Shown: in pieces, positions 34,484 through 43,760 of the stretch | Position numbering within the stretch: the stretch's first letter is position 1 | How the letters are laid out: each line of letters starts with the position of its first letter | Notes under the pieces: generated by a model | What the model was told of the DNA's origin: nothing | The model's input: the letters and a program-made list of their open reading frames with translations, nothing else | The model's database searches: none | DNA from: Streptomyces mangrovisoli | Lineage (GTDB): Bacteria; Actinomycetota; Actinomycetes; Streptomycetales; Streptomycetaceae | Length of the DNA: 64,000 nucleotides | Assembly: GCF_000974985.2 (NCBI RefSeq) | Contig: NZ_LAVA02000057.1 | Coordinates: 44,868 to 108,867 of the forward strand | Direction: 5' to 3' | Translations under genes and position numbers: made by a program

Positions 34484-35875
34484 TCAGGGGACGGACGCCA
34501 TGCGGTCCTCCTGTCCGAGCTGCGGCTCCGCCGGGTCGGCGGCCGACGTGCGTCGCCGTGTGGTCAGCGTCCAGGCCGCCGACGCGAGCGCGGTCACCGC
34601 GAGACCGGTCAGCAGCGCGGTCGTATGGGATCCGGCACCGTCCGCGGCGCGGGCGACCGGGTTGGGCCGGCCCAGCCGGTCCACCAGCCAGCCCAGCGCC
34701 GCCGTGCCCGTGAGCGCGGCGGCCGTCAGGCGCAGCGTCGGCTGCACGCGCAGGCGGGCCAGGACCAGCAGCGAGGGCAGGGCGAGACCGACCAGCAGCA
34801 GCTGGACCAGTTCGATGCCGAGGTTGAAGCCGAGCAGACTGGTCACCAACTGTCCGGTGGACAGGTGCATCTCGACCAGCACGAACGAGAACGCCATGCC
34901 GTGGCCCAGCCCGAACACCCCCGCCACGACCGCCTCGCGGCCCGGGAACAGGGGCCGGATCGCGTGGACGGCGCCGACGAGGATGCTCGCGGCGATGAAC
35001 GCCTCGACCGGCCAGGCGGGGATGGCCGGCCGGCCGAGCGCGGTGGCGGCCAGCGCGACGGAGTGCCCGGCGGTGAAGGCCAGCGTGATGCGGCCGATGC
35101 GCCCGAGCGCGGCGCGCGGGCCGACGAGACCCTCCCAGCGGCGCCCGCGGACCGCCAGCGGCGCGGGCAGCAACAGGATCAGCAGGAAGAGCAGGTGGTC
35201 GGTCCCGGTGAGGATGTGGTCGCCGCCCAGGTCGAGCATGGCGAGGAAGCCGCGCCAGGCGCTGCCGGCACCGAGATCGACCTTCAGGGCGGGAACCTTC
35301 ATGGTCCGGGTGTCGATGCGGATGGTGCCGACCTGGGTCGTGCCCCGGCCGTCGACCTGCCCGGCCGCCCAGTCCTGACGTACCGTCACCAGAACCACGT
35401 GCGTGACGACTTGGTGGACGATGACGTCGTAGCCGAAGGAGAAGTGCCGTACGTCCGCGTCGGCCGGCGGGGTCAGCACGGCCTCGGCGACCAGTTCGCG
35501 GTAGGGGCCGGTCGAGGTCTGCTCGGTGCGGCCGAGGCTGAGCGCGCCGATGGTCACCCGCCATGCCGTGCCCGAGGTGGTGGCCGGACGGATGTGGCGG
35601 GCGAGATAGGCGCGGACGGAGGGCGCCTTCCCGGCCAGCCCCGCCTTGGTCGAGTCGCTGAGATCGATGCCGCTGGCCACGGCGAACTCGCCCGTCGGCA
35701 GTTCGAGCGTCGCGTTCACCGAGGTCTGGTGGACGTCGAGTTGTACGACCGAGTGCGGCATCGGATGCGCGGCGGCCGGCGACGCCCCGAGCAGGAGCGC
35801 CGCCGGAACCGCGATCGCGATCCCGGCCACCAGGCGTGTGAGCGCTGCGGTCAGCCAGTTTCGCGGTCCGGTCAT
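34484..35875 (-). CDS. HupE/UreJ-family membrane protein with secreted N-domain
   Basis: A 463-residue protein. After a signal peptide and a 190-residue extracytoplasmic domain starting HPMPHSVVQLDV, it has seven or so helices with the HupE signature: ILTGTDHLLFLLILLLP, FTAGHSVALAATALG, WPVEAFIAASILVG, FGLGHGMAFSFVL and GFNLGIELVQLLLVG. This family is linked to nickel or cobalt uptake, but the long-domain branch is uncharacterised. ATG 35875 overlaps the stop of the DUF3500 gene (ATGA), so the two are translationally coupled. Confidence 0.87.
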   Translation of the reverse strand: MTGPRNWLTAALTRLVAGIAIAVPAALLLGASPAAAHPMPHSVVQLDVHQTSVNATLELPTGEFAVASGIDLSDSTKAGLAGKAPSVRAYLARHIRPATTSGTAWRVTIGALSLGRTEQTSTGPYRELVAEAVLTPPADADVRHFSFGYDVIVHQVVTHVVLVTVRQDWAAGQVDGRGTTQVGTIRIDTRTMKVPALKVDLGAGSAWRGFLAMLDLGGDHILTGTDHLLFLLILLLPAPLAVRGRRWEGLVGPRAALGRIGRITLAFTAGHSVALAATALGRPAIPAWPVEAFIAASILVGAVHAIRPLFPGREAVVAGVFGLGHGMAFSFVLVEMHLSTGQLVTSLLGFNLGIELVQLLLVGLALPSLLVLARLRVQPTLRLTAAALTGTAALGWLVDRLGRPNPVARAADGAGSHTTALLTGLAVTALASAAWTLTTRRRTSAADPAEPQLGQEDRMASVP

Positions 35876-37230
35876 GAGAAGGAGAACTCGCTCCCGTAGT
35901 CGCGGGTGTGGTCCCGGTACACGGTGTGGTAGTGGATCTGGTCGCGGTAGACGACACCGTTCTGGCAGACGAACTCGATCCAGACGCCTGGGCCGTCGAT
36001 GCGGACGTAGTCGCCCTGGGTGTCCAGACCGGTGCCGCCGGAGTAGGCGACGTAGGTCTGGGAGAGCTCCTTGGCGTACGTCTTCATCAGCCGGTCCGCC
36101 GTGGCGTCGTCCACGTCGGCGACCCACGGGTGGATGGCGGCCAGGACCAGCTTCTGCTGCTTGGGCGACAGCTCGCCGACCTTGACGCCTTCCTTGGTCT
36201 CCGGGAACTTGCCGTCCTGGCCGGGGCCGAGCAGCACGTCGCCGAAGGACTCGGACAGCTTGGCCTCGGCCAGTTGGCCGGTGCTGAGGCTGCCGGTCAC
36301 CTTGAGCAGGCCGTCGCGGAACTTCGCGAGCGGCGCGTAGGTGGTGCCGTCGTCGGCGGTCCAGCTGGTCGGCTCGACGCCGGTGAAGAACGGGCTGGCG
36401 CCCGCCACCTTGCCGTCCTTGTAGGTGATGTTGACGGCGAGGTGGTGCCCGCCGAAGTGCAGCTGCCAGGTGCCGTCCGCCGACGGGGTGCCGAGGAAGG
36501 CCAGGTAGTAGGAGCCGCTGCCGTACGAGAAGCCGCCGGGGCCGCCGCCGGAGCCGCCCGCGCCGCCGGACGGCGGGGTGCCGGTGGGGAGGTCGGTGGC
36601 GCTCGCGGAGGCGGACGGGTCGGCGGAGTCCGAAGCGGTGTCCGAGGCGGAGTCGGCCGGCTCCGCCGAGTCCGAAGCCGAGTCGGAGGCGGAGTCCGAA
36701 GCCGACTCCGAGGCCGAGGTGGACGCCGAGTCGGTCGGCTCCGCGGAGGTCCCGGTGGAGTCGGAGCCGGACGCCTCCGCCGCGGCCAGCACGTCGTCGG
36801 CCTTGAGGGTCTGCAGGACATGCTCGTAGCCGGTGTCCTTGCCGGACCCCAGGGCCACCTTCAGCACATGCTCCGCGGCGGCCAGTTGATCGTCGGTCAG
36901 GGTGCCGAAGCCGATGCCCGGCCGGCAGGAGGAACCGCACGGCAGGTTCGACCACGCGGTCGCGTTCGCCTGCGAGAAGTCCAGGACCGTCGACGTCTGC
37001 TGGTCGGAGTCCAGGGTGTTCAGGAACGCGTTGGCGGCGCTGACCACGGCCGCGACACCCTTTGCGTTCTTGTCGACGGGCCGCTTGACGGCCGCCGCCT
37101 TCGTCTCACCGACGGTCGAGGCGTTGGCCACGGCCAGGCCACCGCCCGCGAGAAGCACACCGGCGGCCACGCCGGCGATACCGCGCCAGGCCCTGCGGCT
37201 GCGCATCCGACTTGTTCTCTCTTTGCTCAT
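35872..37230 (-). CDS. DUF3500 family secreted protein with Ser/Asp-rich insert
   Basis: A 452-residue exported protein. After a signal peptide (about 1-38) the DUF3500 pattern begins (VVSAANAFLNTLDSDQQ, WSNLPCG, GTLTDDQLAAAEHVLKVAL). Residues 151-236 are a low-complexity insert rich in Ser, Ala, Asp and Glu followed by Gly/Pro. The family pattern resumes at YYLAFLGTPSADGTWQLHFGGHHLAVNIT, with late His residues (IHYHTVYRDHTRDYG). Function unknown; the His-rich segments could bind metal. Coupled to the HupE-like gene downstream. Confidence 0.85.
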   Translation of the reverse strand: MSKERTSRMRSRRAWRGIAGVAAGVLLAGGGLAVANASTVGETKAAAVKRPVDKNAKGVAAVVSAANAFLNTLDSDQQTSTVLDFSQANATAWSNLPCGSSCRPGIGFGTLTDDQLAAAEHVLKVALGSGKDTGYEHVLQTLKADDVLAAAEASGSDSTGTSAEPTDSASTSASESASDSASDSASDSAEPADSASDTASDSADPSASASATDLPTGTPPSGGAGGSGGGPGGFSYGSGSYYLAFLGTPSADGTWQLHFGGHHLAVNITYKDGKVAGASPFFTGVEPTSWTADDGTTYAPLAKFRDGLLKVTGSLSTGQLAEAKLSESFGDVLLGPGQDGKFPETKEGVKVGELSPKQQKLVLAAIHPWVADVDDATADRLMKTYAKELSQTYVAYSGGTGLDTQGDYVRIDGPGVWIEFVCQNGVVYRDQIHYHTVYRDHTRDYGSEFSFS

Positions 37231-37317
37231 GACGCTCCCTCAGGACAGGGGTGGGAGACGGCACCACAGGTGGTCCTGCAGTGCCGTCCCGGGGACTCGC
37301 GCGCGATCGACGAGAGA

Positions 37318-37345
37318 ACTATCAGCAATATTGTTGACAACTCAA
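37318..37345 (-). promoter_or_regulatory. Candidate promoter and operator of the DUF3500-HupE operon
   Basis: On the minus strand TTGAGT (37345-37340) and GATAGT (37323-37318) are 16 bases apart, a fair sigma-70-like promoter. Between them TTGT-N2-ACAA (37331-37340) and CAATATTG (37327-37334) form overlapping dyads, a GntR/FCD-like operator. The region is unusually AT-rich for this genome. Confidence 0.5.
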
Positions 37346-37528
37346 TGCGCGGACCTCCGGCCTGGGACCTATTTGATGAGATTGCTCCGCATATAAAGAA
37401 AAAGTACTGGGCTCGTTGACAGGTGGTGCCTATCTCGGCTTCAGGCGCCGGGACGGAGTGGAATCCGGGCCTCGTGGAGGCGAGTTCCGCCAGGGAGGGC
37501 CGGGGCGCCGAAGCTAAGGTGAGGGCGC

Positions 37529-38161
37529 ATGAGCATCTGGTTGCCCCTGGACGCCGTGCCGCGCCTCGCCGCCTCGGTGGTCCTCGGAGCCGCGGTCGGC
37601 GTCGCCGTCGGACTGGCGACGGACGGGGCGCTGGGCGGGCTGGCCGCGATCGCCACGACGGAACTGTGCTTCGTGCTGGCGGGCTGGGCGGTGCTGTGGC
37701 CGATGGACGCCGAGGCGACCCACCACAACGTGCGCCGCGAGGACTTCCGGCCCGTGCTGGACGAACTCGTCGTCGTCGGCGTGGCGTTGTGCGGGTTGCT
37801 CGCCATCGTGCTGCTGCTCGTGCGGGGCCGGACCGACAACGAGCACGTCGCGGCCGCGACCGCCGTGTGCGGAGTCTTCACCGCGTGGGCGGCGCTGCAC
37901 CTGATGTACGCCGCCCGGTACGCCTACCTCTACCACCAGGACGGCGGCGGCATCGACTTCAACTCGCCACGCCCGCCCGCGTACCGGGACTTCTTCTACT
38001 TCAGCTACAACCTGGGCATGACCTACCAGGTGTCGGACACCGCCGTGTCGAGCACGACGATCCGCGCGATCGTGCTCCGCCACACCCTGCTGTCCTACGT
38101 CTTCGGCACCAGCATCCTGGCCACCGCGATCAACCTGGTCGTGGGGATCGTCAGCAGCTGA
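37529..38161 (+). CDS. DUF1345 family membrane protein
   Basis: A 210-residue membrane protein with about four or five hydrophobic segments. The late block YRDFFYFSYNLGMTYQVSDTAVSSTTIRAIVLRHTLLSYVFGT is the DUF1345 hallmark. Function unknown. Start ATG 37529 lies in a separate rightward unit, 298 bp from the divergent DUF3500 gene, and converges with the NlpC/P60 gene. Confidence 0.88.
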   Translation: MSIWLPLDAVPRLAASVVLGAAVGVAVGLATDGALGGLAAIATTELCFVLAGWAVLWPMDAEATHHNVRREDFRPVLDELVVVGVALCGLLAIVLLLVRGRTDNEHVAAATAVCGVFTAWAALHLMYAARYAYLYHQDGGGIDFNSPRPPAYRDFFYFSYNLGMTYQVSDTAVSSTTIRAIVLRHTLLSYVFGTSILATAINLVVGIVSS

Positions 38162-38177
38162 CGGTCCCCACGACGGC

Positions 38178-39236
38178 TCACAGGCGCTTGGCGCTGCGCA
38201 GCAGGCCCGCGTAGAAGCCGTTGCCGTCGATGCGGGAGGCGCCGCCCTTGTCGCCCATGGTCGGGCCGTTGACCTCCTTGCGGCTGGAGATGAAGACGCG
38301 GTGGCCGTCGGTGTCCACGCCCAGGTACATGGCGACGTGGTCCAGGTGGTTGCCGGTGCGGTGGTCCATCTTGAAGAACAGGAGGTCGCCGGGCTGGACC
38401 ACGTCGATGTTCTGGGGACGGGTGTACCAGGGGGACGGGCCGGACAGCTTCAGGATGTCGACGCCGACGTCCGAGCGGGCCATGCCGTCGGCGCTGCGCG
38501 GCAGGCCGTCGCCGGAGGCGTTCGTCGACATCAGCGGATAGCGGGCCCGGTAGCCCCAGACCATCCGCATGAACCCGGAGCAGTCCAGGGCGCGGTAGCG
38601 CTCCTTGCGCGCCACCATCGTGGTGCCGTCGCGGAAGGTGTAGTCGATGCCCAGGTAGTCGTAGAAGTCGTTCTGTTCGAGGCGGTCGACGCCGTCCTCC
38701 TTGTAGGGGCCGAAGACCGCGTCGCCCGCGTACGGGACACCCTCGTCGTCCTTCTTCACGGGTGCGCCGTCGACGTACTGGAAGGCGAACGCGAAGATGT
38801 CGTCCTCCTCGCTGCCGTAGTACTCCTTGAACCAGTCCTTGAACCACTGCTCCTTCTCGGCGCCCTTGCCCCAGGCCTCCGGCATCAGGCGCACCCAGTC
38901 CTGGGTGACCACGCGGGACTGGGTGTTGGCCGGCTCGGTGAAGGTGCGCGAGGGCCCCCGGAGGGTCGCGGTGCGGGCCCCGTCGGTGAAGGTGGCCAGG
39001 ATGTCGCCGTTCTCCCCGCGCAGCACGGAGCGCGTCGGATTGTTCAGGCGCTCCCAGGTCTGCTTCCCGGTGGCCTTGCCCGAGTTCTCCAGGTCGGGCG
39101 TGTCGGTCACGGCCTGCACGGCCGGGACCTTCGCCTGCTCGTCCTTGCGGAGTTCGTAGGTGAGGTACGAGCTGCCCGCGAGCAGCGCGAGGACCGTGAA
39201 CGTGTGGAGGACGGGGCGGCCTTTGCTCTTCGGCAT
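38178..39236 (-). CDS. NlpC/P60-family secreted/membrane-anchored peptidase
   Basis: A 352-residue protein with an N-terminal membrane anchor (about 9-24). A long middle part (about 40-205) is unlike known domains. The NlpC/P60 domain has catalytic Cys219 (ALDCSGFMRM) and His300 (GNHLDHVAMYLGV). Such enzymes cut gamma-glutamyl bonds, so it could trim or release poly-gamma-glutamate, as PgdS does in Bacillus. Last gene of the leftward PGA-type operon, 37 bp after pgsC. ATG 39236. Confidence 0.87.
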   Translation of the reverse strand: MPKSKGRPVLHTFTVLALLAGSSYLTYELRKDEQAKVPAVQAVTDTPDLENSGKATGKQTWERLNNPTRSVLRGENGDILATFTDGARTATLRGPSRTFTEPANTQSRVVTQDWVRLMPEAWGKGAEKEQWFKDWFKEYYGSEEDDIFAFAFQYVDGAPVKKDDEGVPYAGDAVFGPYKEDGVDRLEQNDFYDYLGIDYTFRDGTTMVARKERYRALDCSGFMRMVWGYRARYPLMSTNASGDGLPRSADGMARSDVGVDILKLSGPSPWYTRPQNIDVVQPGDLLFFKMDHRTGNHLDHVAMYLGVDTDGHRVFISSRKEVNGPTMGDKGGASRIDGNGFYAGLLRSAKRL

Positions 39237-39273
39237 GGTGACGGCTCCAGGGGTGTGCGGAAGTCGGGCGGGC

Positions 39274-39756
39274 TCAGGCGGACGGCATGGCGCCGAGCAG
39301 GATTCCGGCGGTCAGCACGACGTAGGTGGCGAGGGTGACCGTGCCGGTCGACAGCAGCGTGGCCCCCTTGGGCTGGCGCACCAGCTGGTAGCCGACGAGA
39401 CCGGGCACGATGAAGCCGAGGGTCTGGTTGGCGTAGAGCAGCGGGAACTCCATCTGGAGCACGATGATCACGGTGGCCTGGATCAGCACGCCGCTCAGCA
39501 CGACGGCCGCGAACAGGCGCTTGCCGTAGAGGATCACGAAGCGCTGGAGCAGCAGCGTGGTGACGTACGTCAGGACCGTCACGCCGACGACCAGGGCCGC
39601 GCGCTGGAGGTCCTCGATGAGGGTGAGCGCCAGCCAGCCCGGGGTGATCATGCCGCCGGGCGAGAGGTTGGTCGTGAGGTAGCAGATCAGCGAGAACATC
39701 AGGCCCAGGCCGATGCCGATCGCGGCGATCTCGGGGGTGAGGACGGAGGGGATCAA
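39274..39756 (-). CDS. pgsC: PgsC/CapC, poly-gamma-glutamate synthase membrane subunit
   Basis: A 160-residue integral membrane protein with about five helices. It begins IPSVLTPEIAAIGIGLGLMFSLICYLT and has TNLSPGGMITPGWLAL, the PgsC/CapC pattern. It anchors the PgsB ligase in the membrane complex. TTG 39756 is chosen because AGGAG lies seven bases upstream and its frame overlaps the PgsB stop as TTGA (39753-39756). An upstream ATG in frame would add eight residues. Its size matches Bacillus PgsC (about 149 residues). Confidence 0.92.
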   Translation of the reverse strand: MIPSVLTPEIAAIGIGLGLMFSLICYLTTNLSPGGMITPGWLALTLIEDLQRAALVVGVTVLTYVTTLLLQRFVILYGKRLFAAVVLSGVLIQATVIIVLQMEFPLLYANQTLGFIVPGLVGYQLVRQPKGATLLSTGTVTLATYVVLTAGILLGAMPSA

Positions 39757-41441
39757 CGGGGTTCTCCTGGGCTGTACCACTGCTGGGGGTCGTCGTCGGT
39801 GCGGGTGCGGGGGACGCGCGGTTCGAACACGCCGCGGGCGGGGGGCGGCGCAGCGGGACCCGAGGGGTGCGGACGTACGGCGCCGGGGGCCGGCGACGCG
39901 CCCGGCCAGGACTCGCCGTCGTGCCCGGGCCGGTGTTCGTGCCCGGGCGGGTACGCCCGCGGTCGGAAGTGACCCTCGTACCCGGGCTCCGCGTGGGGCC
40001 GACCGTGGTCCGTGGTGCGCTGCGCGGGCATCTGCGGCGGCGCGTACCGCGTCTCGTACGCGGGCGGGTACTGCTCGTAGGGGTCGATCCGTGGCGCGTA
40101 GAGCTGCACGGTCTCGACGTGTTCGGGTACGGCCGCCGGGACGCGCGGCCGCTCGGCGGGGCGGCCGGGACCGGCGGTGGGCGCCGAGCCGCTGTCCCGG
40201 TCTGCGTCTCGGCTTCCGTCCCCGCCCGCGCCGCGCCGACGGGGCTCCTCGTCCGCGCTGTCGTCCGCGGGGAGTTCGGCGAGGTGCTCCAGGAGGTGCT
40301 CGCCCTGGCCGTGGATGTTGCCGATGGCGACCAGCGAGGTGTCGGGGCCGAGCTCGTCGAGCAGCAGCCGCATGAACTCCTCGGGGTCGCGGCGGTCGCC
40401 GCCGAGGTCGACCGCGCGGGAGCGGTACTCCGGGGGCATGGCGTCGATGGCGCTCTTGGCCGGGTGTCCGATCACGAAGACCTTGTCGGGGTCCAGGTCG
40501 GGGATGATCTCGCCCATCTGCCCGTTGCGCTCGACGCGGTCGGGGCGGCAGTTGATGACCACGTTGAGCGGGCGGTGGACGGCGCCGAGGTCGAGCAGCT
40601 GGTTGATGTTCATCAGCGTCGACTCGGGGTCGTTGGCCGCGAAGACGTTGGCGAAGCGGAGTCTCTTGCCGTCCTCGGTGACGTACCGCTCGACCGAGAG
40701 GACACCGGGGTCCGGGGGCGCGTCGTACATGCCCTGGAGTGCGGTCCGGCGGTCCACACCGAGCAGTTCGGCGACGGTGAGCGCGATCGCCACGTTCTCC
40801 TTGAAGGTGAACCAGCTGAAGCCGCGCAGCTCCTCGTCGGTGACCGACTCCGGGTTGGCGTAGACCAGCTTGCAGTCGCGGGACTCCGCCTCCTCCTTGA
40901 GGATCGCGAACCGGTCCCGCTCGGCGGTGACGCAGATGCCGCCCTCCGGCATGGACCGGGACAGTGAGCGGGCCACGTCGTCGAGGGTGGGTCCCATCTC
41001 GGCGAGGTGGTCCTCACGGACGTTGCACAGGACGCCGATGGTGGAGCGGATCAGCTTGGACTGGTTGATCTCCTGGAGCGCAGGCATGACGGCCATGCAC
41101 TCGATGACCAGCGCGTCGGGGTTGTAGGCGGCCGCGCGCCGGACGATGCCGATCTGCTCGACGACGTTGGCGATGCCGAACTTGCGGTAGACCGGCTCCT
41201 CGGTGGCGTCGGGGTGGATGAAGCGGGCCGCCGTACCGGTGGTCTTGGCGACGGTGACGAGCCGCCCGCCGCGCAGGGCGCCCGCGCACAGCCGGGTGAT
41301 GGACGACTTGCCGCGGATGCCGTTGACCAGCACCCGGGTGGGGATGTTGTTGAGGTTGGTGAAGTGCCGCCGTTGTTCGACGATGCCCGCGACCAGCAGG
41401 ATCACGCAGCACACCAGGAGAACGGTGTAGAGGAAGAGCAC
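39753..41441 (-). CDS. pgsB: PgsB/CapB, poly-gamma-glutamate ligase with extended C-terminus
   Basis: A 562-residue Mur-ligase-like ATPase with an N-terminal membrane helix (about 3-20). The P-loop is at residues 40-47 (NGIRGKSS). The block GVLCNVREDHLAEMGPTLDDVA and the NVFAANDPEST motif follow the PgsB pattern. It polymerises glutamate with ATP. Bacillus PgsB is about 393 residues; here about 170 extra residues follow, rich in Pro, Arg, Asp, Gly, His and Tyr and predicted disordered. Stop overlaps pgsC; the double-HAMP gene ends six bases upstream. Confidence 0.93.
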   Translation of the reverse strand: MLFLYTVLLVCCVILLVAGIVEQRRHFTNLNNIPTRVLVNGIRGKSSITRLCAGALRGGRLVTVAKTTGTAARFIHPDATEEPVYRKFGIANVVEQIGIVRRAAAYNPDALVIECMAVMPALQEINQSKLIRSTIGVLCNVREDHLAEMGPTLDDVARSLSRSMPEGGICVTAERDRFAILKEEAESRDCKLVYANPESVTDEELRGFSWFTFKENVAIALTVAELLGVDRRTALQGMYDAPPDPGVLSVERYVTEDGKRLRFANVFAANDPESTLMNINQLLDLGAVHRPLNVVINCRPDRVERNGQMGEIIPDLDPDKVFVIGHPAKSAIDAMPPEYRSRAVDLGGDRRDPEEFMRLLLDELGPDTSLVAIGNIHGQGEHLLEHLAELPADDSADEEPRRRGAGGDGSRDADRDSGSAPTAGPGRPAERPRVPAAVPEHVETVQLYAPRIDPYEQYPPAYETRYAPPQMPAQRTTDHGRPHAEPGYEGHFRPRAYPPGHEHRPGHDGESWPGASPAPGAVRPHPSGPAAPPPARGVFEPRVPRTRTDDDPQQWYSPGEPR

Positions 41442-41447
41442 GGCCGA

Positions 41448-43760
41448 TCAGTTCCTTACGTGCTGCTCGTGAGCGGTGTCGGGGGCGCGGCGGCGCCCGG
41501 TCGGCCGGTCCCTGCGCTGCCCCTGGAGGTACTGGCGCAGGACCTCCAGGGCGCGGGTGACCGCCCCGACCTCGTCGTGGTTGCGCGGGAACAGCACGGT
41601 CCTGCGGTCGCCGTCGGCCAGCGCCTCGGCCTGGTCGGCCAGGGCGCGTAGCGGCCGGGCCACCACGATGTGCATCCACCCGAGGCAGGCGACCGCGGCG
41701 GCGGCGCCCAGCAGCCCGGCGAGGACGGTGCGGTGCTGGACGTCGTACTCCGGGATGGCGAGCCGGTCGGCCGGCTGCCAGCTGACGACGGTCCAGCCGA
41801 GCTTCTTGGCCGGGCCGCCGCCGACGAAGGGGGCCGCGGCCGCGATCTGCACCCCGCCCTCGCGGTAGAGGACGCCGGCGGGGTGCGCCGACTTGCCGAC
41901 CTTCTGGCCGGCGGCGAGGACGAGATCCTGGAGGCGCTCGCTGGGCAGCGACTGGAAGGCGAGGTAGCCGGTGTTGCCCGCGATGATCTGTCCGTGGTCG
42001 TCGACGACGCGTACGACGCCGAGGCCGGGCCTCTTGAGCATCGAGTTGAGGAAGTCGATCCGGAACTCGCCGACCACCGCGGAGCCGTCACGGCCGGGGA
42101 TCTCGGCGGTGCCGGCCACGATCGGCTTGGTGCCGCCCTGGCCGAGCAGCCGCAGCGGGTCGGCCTCGGCGGGCTTCGGTCCGGCCTCGCGGGGCTTGTC
42201 CCCCACCCGCGCGACCACGTGTCCGGAGGCGTCGACGACGTAGAGCGACTGGTAGCGCAGATGCTGGTTGAGGGTGCGGTCCAGCACCTTGGTCATCTCG
42301 GCCGGGGTGGTCCGGTCGCCGATCAGCGAGGCCACGGACTGGAGGTCGGCCTCGCCCTCGTTGAGCGCGCGGCGCACCCGGTCGGTGAGGGTGTCGGTGC
42401 GCTCGCGCTGGTCGTTCACGAGCTGCTGCGGTACGACGACGGTGCCGTCCGCCCGGTTGAGGACGAGCAGCAGCGGGACCGACCAGGCGAGCAGCAGGAC
42501 GGCGCTCACGGCGAGCAGGGCACGGGTGCCGACGCGGCGCAGTCCGCGCCCGGCGGGGGCCGGCCCGGTGTCCTCGGCGGGCTCGCCGAGGAGCTGGCGG
42601 CGCAGGCGTTCCAGGGCCGTGCCGATCCTGCGGGCCTCGCCGTACCCGGGGACGCTCACCGGGCGGTCCAGGTCGCCGCGGGTGAGCCGGCGCGATTCGA
42701 GGAAGAGCCGGATGAGCGGCCGCTGGACCGTGCCGAGCAGGACGGCGACGGCGATACCGCCGATGACCAGCAGGGCGCCGGCGGCGACCAGCCAGAAGAC
42801 GGACGAGGTGGAACGGGTGGGGTCCTCGGCGACCTTCACCATGGCGACGACGGTGAGGCCGAGGGCGGTGGCGGTGGTGCTCTCGCCGGGCTGCGGGGAG
42901 GAGAGGGTGGCGTATCCGGCGACGGACCGGTCGCTGAGCCAGGTGCCGCCGAGCAGGCTGCCGCTCACGCCCAGGTAGCCGCCCGAGCCGGGTTCCTTGG
43001 TGCTGAGGGGCTGTCGGCCGGCCTGGGCGGAGGCCTGCTTCGCGAAGGACTTGAGCTGCTTGGTGGAGGCGGCGACCTCCTTGCGCTGGAGCTCGGTGAG
43101 GACCTGCTCGGGCTCGGGGATGCCGTCGCTGCTCAGGATCGCCCCGGAGCGGTCGACGACGGCGATCGCCCGGAACTGGCCGAGGCTGATGCCCGGGAAC
43201 TTGAGGCTGTTGGACGCCACGAGGAGCAGCTGGGGTCTGCCCGGCCAGGACAGCAGCGCGAAGGACAGCAGCCGGACCTCGCCGTTCTCCAGGCGCACCA
43301 TGCGCGGGGCGAGTCCGCCCTCGGCGCCGAGCGTGGACCGGTCGAGGGAGGTCAGCGGGACGGTCTCGCCGCGGGCCGCGACGAGTTTGCCCGAGCGGAT
43401 CTCGATGACCGCGGTACCCATCCACTTCTGGTACGTGTTGCCCAGTTTGTCGAGCACGGTGTCGCCGGAGACCGGGTCGCCCGCGCTGAACAGGCCCGCG
43501 GCGCGGTCGAGGTCGGTGACCGACTCGTCGATGGAGGCGCGCAGCGCGATCGCGCCGTCCTCCGCGAAGTGCTGCTGGGAGGTCTGTACGGCCTTGGGCA
43601 GGCTGGTGTCGCCGGCCGGTCCGAGCACGAGTGCGGTGACGGCGGCGAGCGAGAGGAGGAGCGCCGACAGGACCGCTATGGGCGGACGTATGCCGCCGAG
43701 CAGCGACATATCAGCTCTGCGGCGAGCACGGTGCTGCCGCGCCGGGGGCATGAGCGCCAA
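41448..43760 (-). CDS. Double-sensor, double-HAMP membrane protein without output domain
   Basis: A 770-residue protein from TTG 43760 (GAGAGGA eight bases upstream); ATG 43751 and 43709 are alternatives. It is built as two copies of the same plan: TM1 (27-48), extracytoplasmic sensor (49-318), TM2 (321-343), HAMP (about 344-395), then TM3 (411-434), second dCache-like sensor (435-676), TM4 (679-701) and HAMP (702-748). It ends 22 residues after the second HAMP, with no kinase, cyclase, GGDEF or methyl-accepting domain. Located six bases before pgsB, so it may gate the polymerase complex by sensing the outside. Confidence 0.8.
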   Translation of the reverse strand: MALMPPARQHRARRRADMSLLGGIRPPIAVLSALLLSLAAVTALVLGPAGDTSLPKAVQTSQQHFAEDGAIALRASIDESVTDLDRAAGLFSAGDPVSGDTVLDKLGNTYQKWMGTAVIEIRSGKLVAARGETVPLTSLDRSTLGAEGGLAPRMVRLENGEVRLLSFALLSWPGRPQLLLVASNSLKFPGISLGQFRAIAVVDRSGAILSSDGIPEPEQVLTELQRKEVAASTKQLKSFAKQASAQAGRQPLSTKEPGSGGYLGVSGSLLGGTWLSDRSVAGYATLSSPQPGESTTATALGLTVVAMVKVAEDPTRSTSSVFWLVAAGALLVIGGIAVAVLLGTVQRPLIRLFLESRRLTRGDLDRPVSVPGYGEARRIGTALERLRRQLLGEPAEDTGPAPAGRGLRRVGTRALLAVSAVLLLAWSVPLLLVLNRADGTVVVPQQLVNDQRERTDTLTDRVRRALNEGEADLQSVASLIGDRTTPAEMTKVLDRTLNQHLRYQSLYVVDASGHVVARVGDKPREAGPKPAEADPLRLLGQGGTKPIVAGTAEIPGRDGSAVVGEFRIDFLNSMLKRPGLGVVRVVDDHGQIIAGNTGYLAFQSLPSERLQDLVLAAGQKVGKSAHPAGVLYREGGVQIAAAAPFVGGGPAKKLGWTVVSWQPADRLAIPEYDVQHRTVLAGLLGAAAAVACLGWMHIVVARPLRALADQAEALADGDRRTVLFPRNHDEVGAVTRALEVLRQYLQGQRRDRPTGRRRAPDTAHEQHVRN

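Noticed and set aside
34077..35957. 626-residue minus-strand frame
   Set aside because: Arg/Gly/Pro-rich shadow of the HupE gene in another frame.
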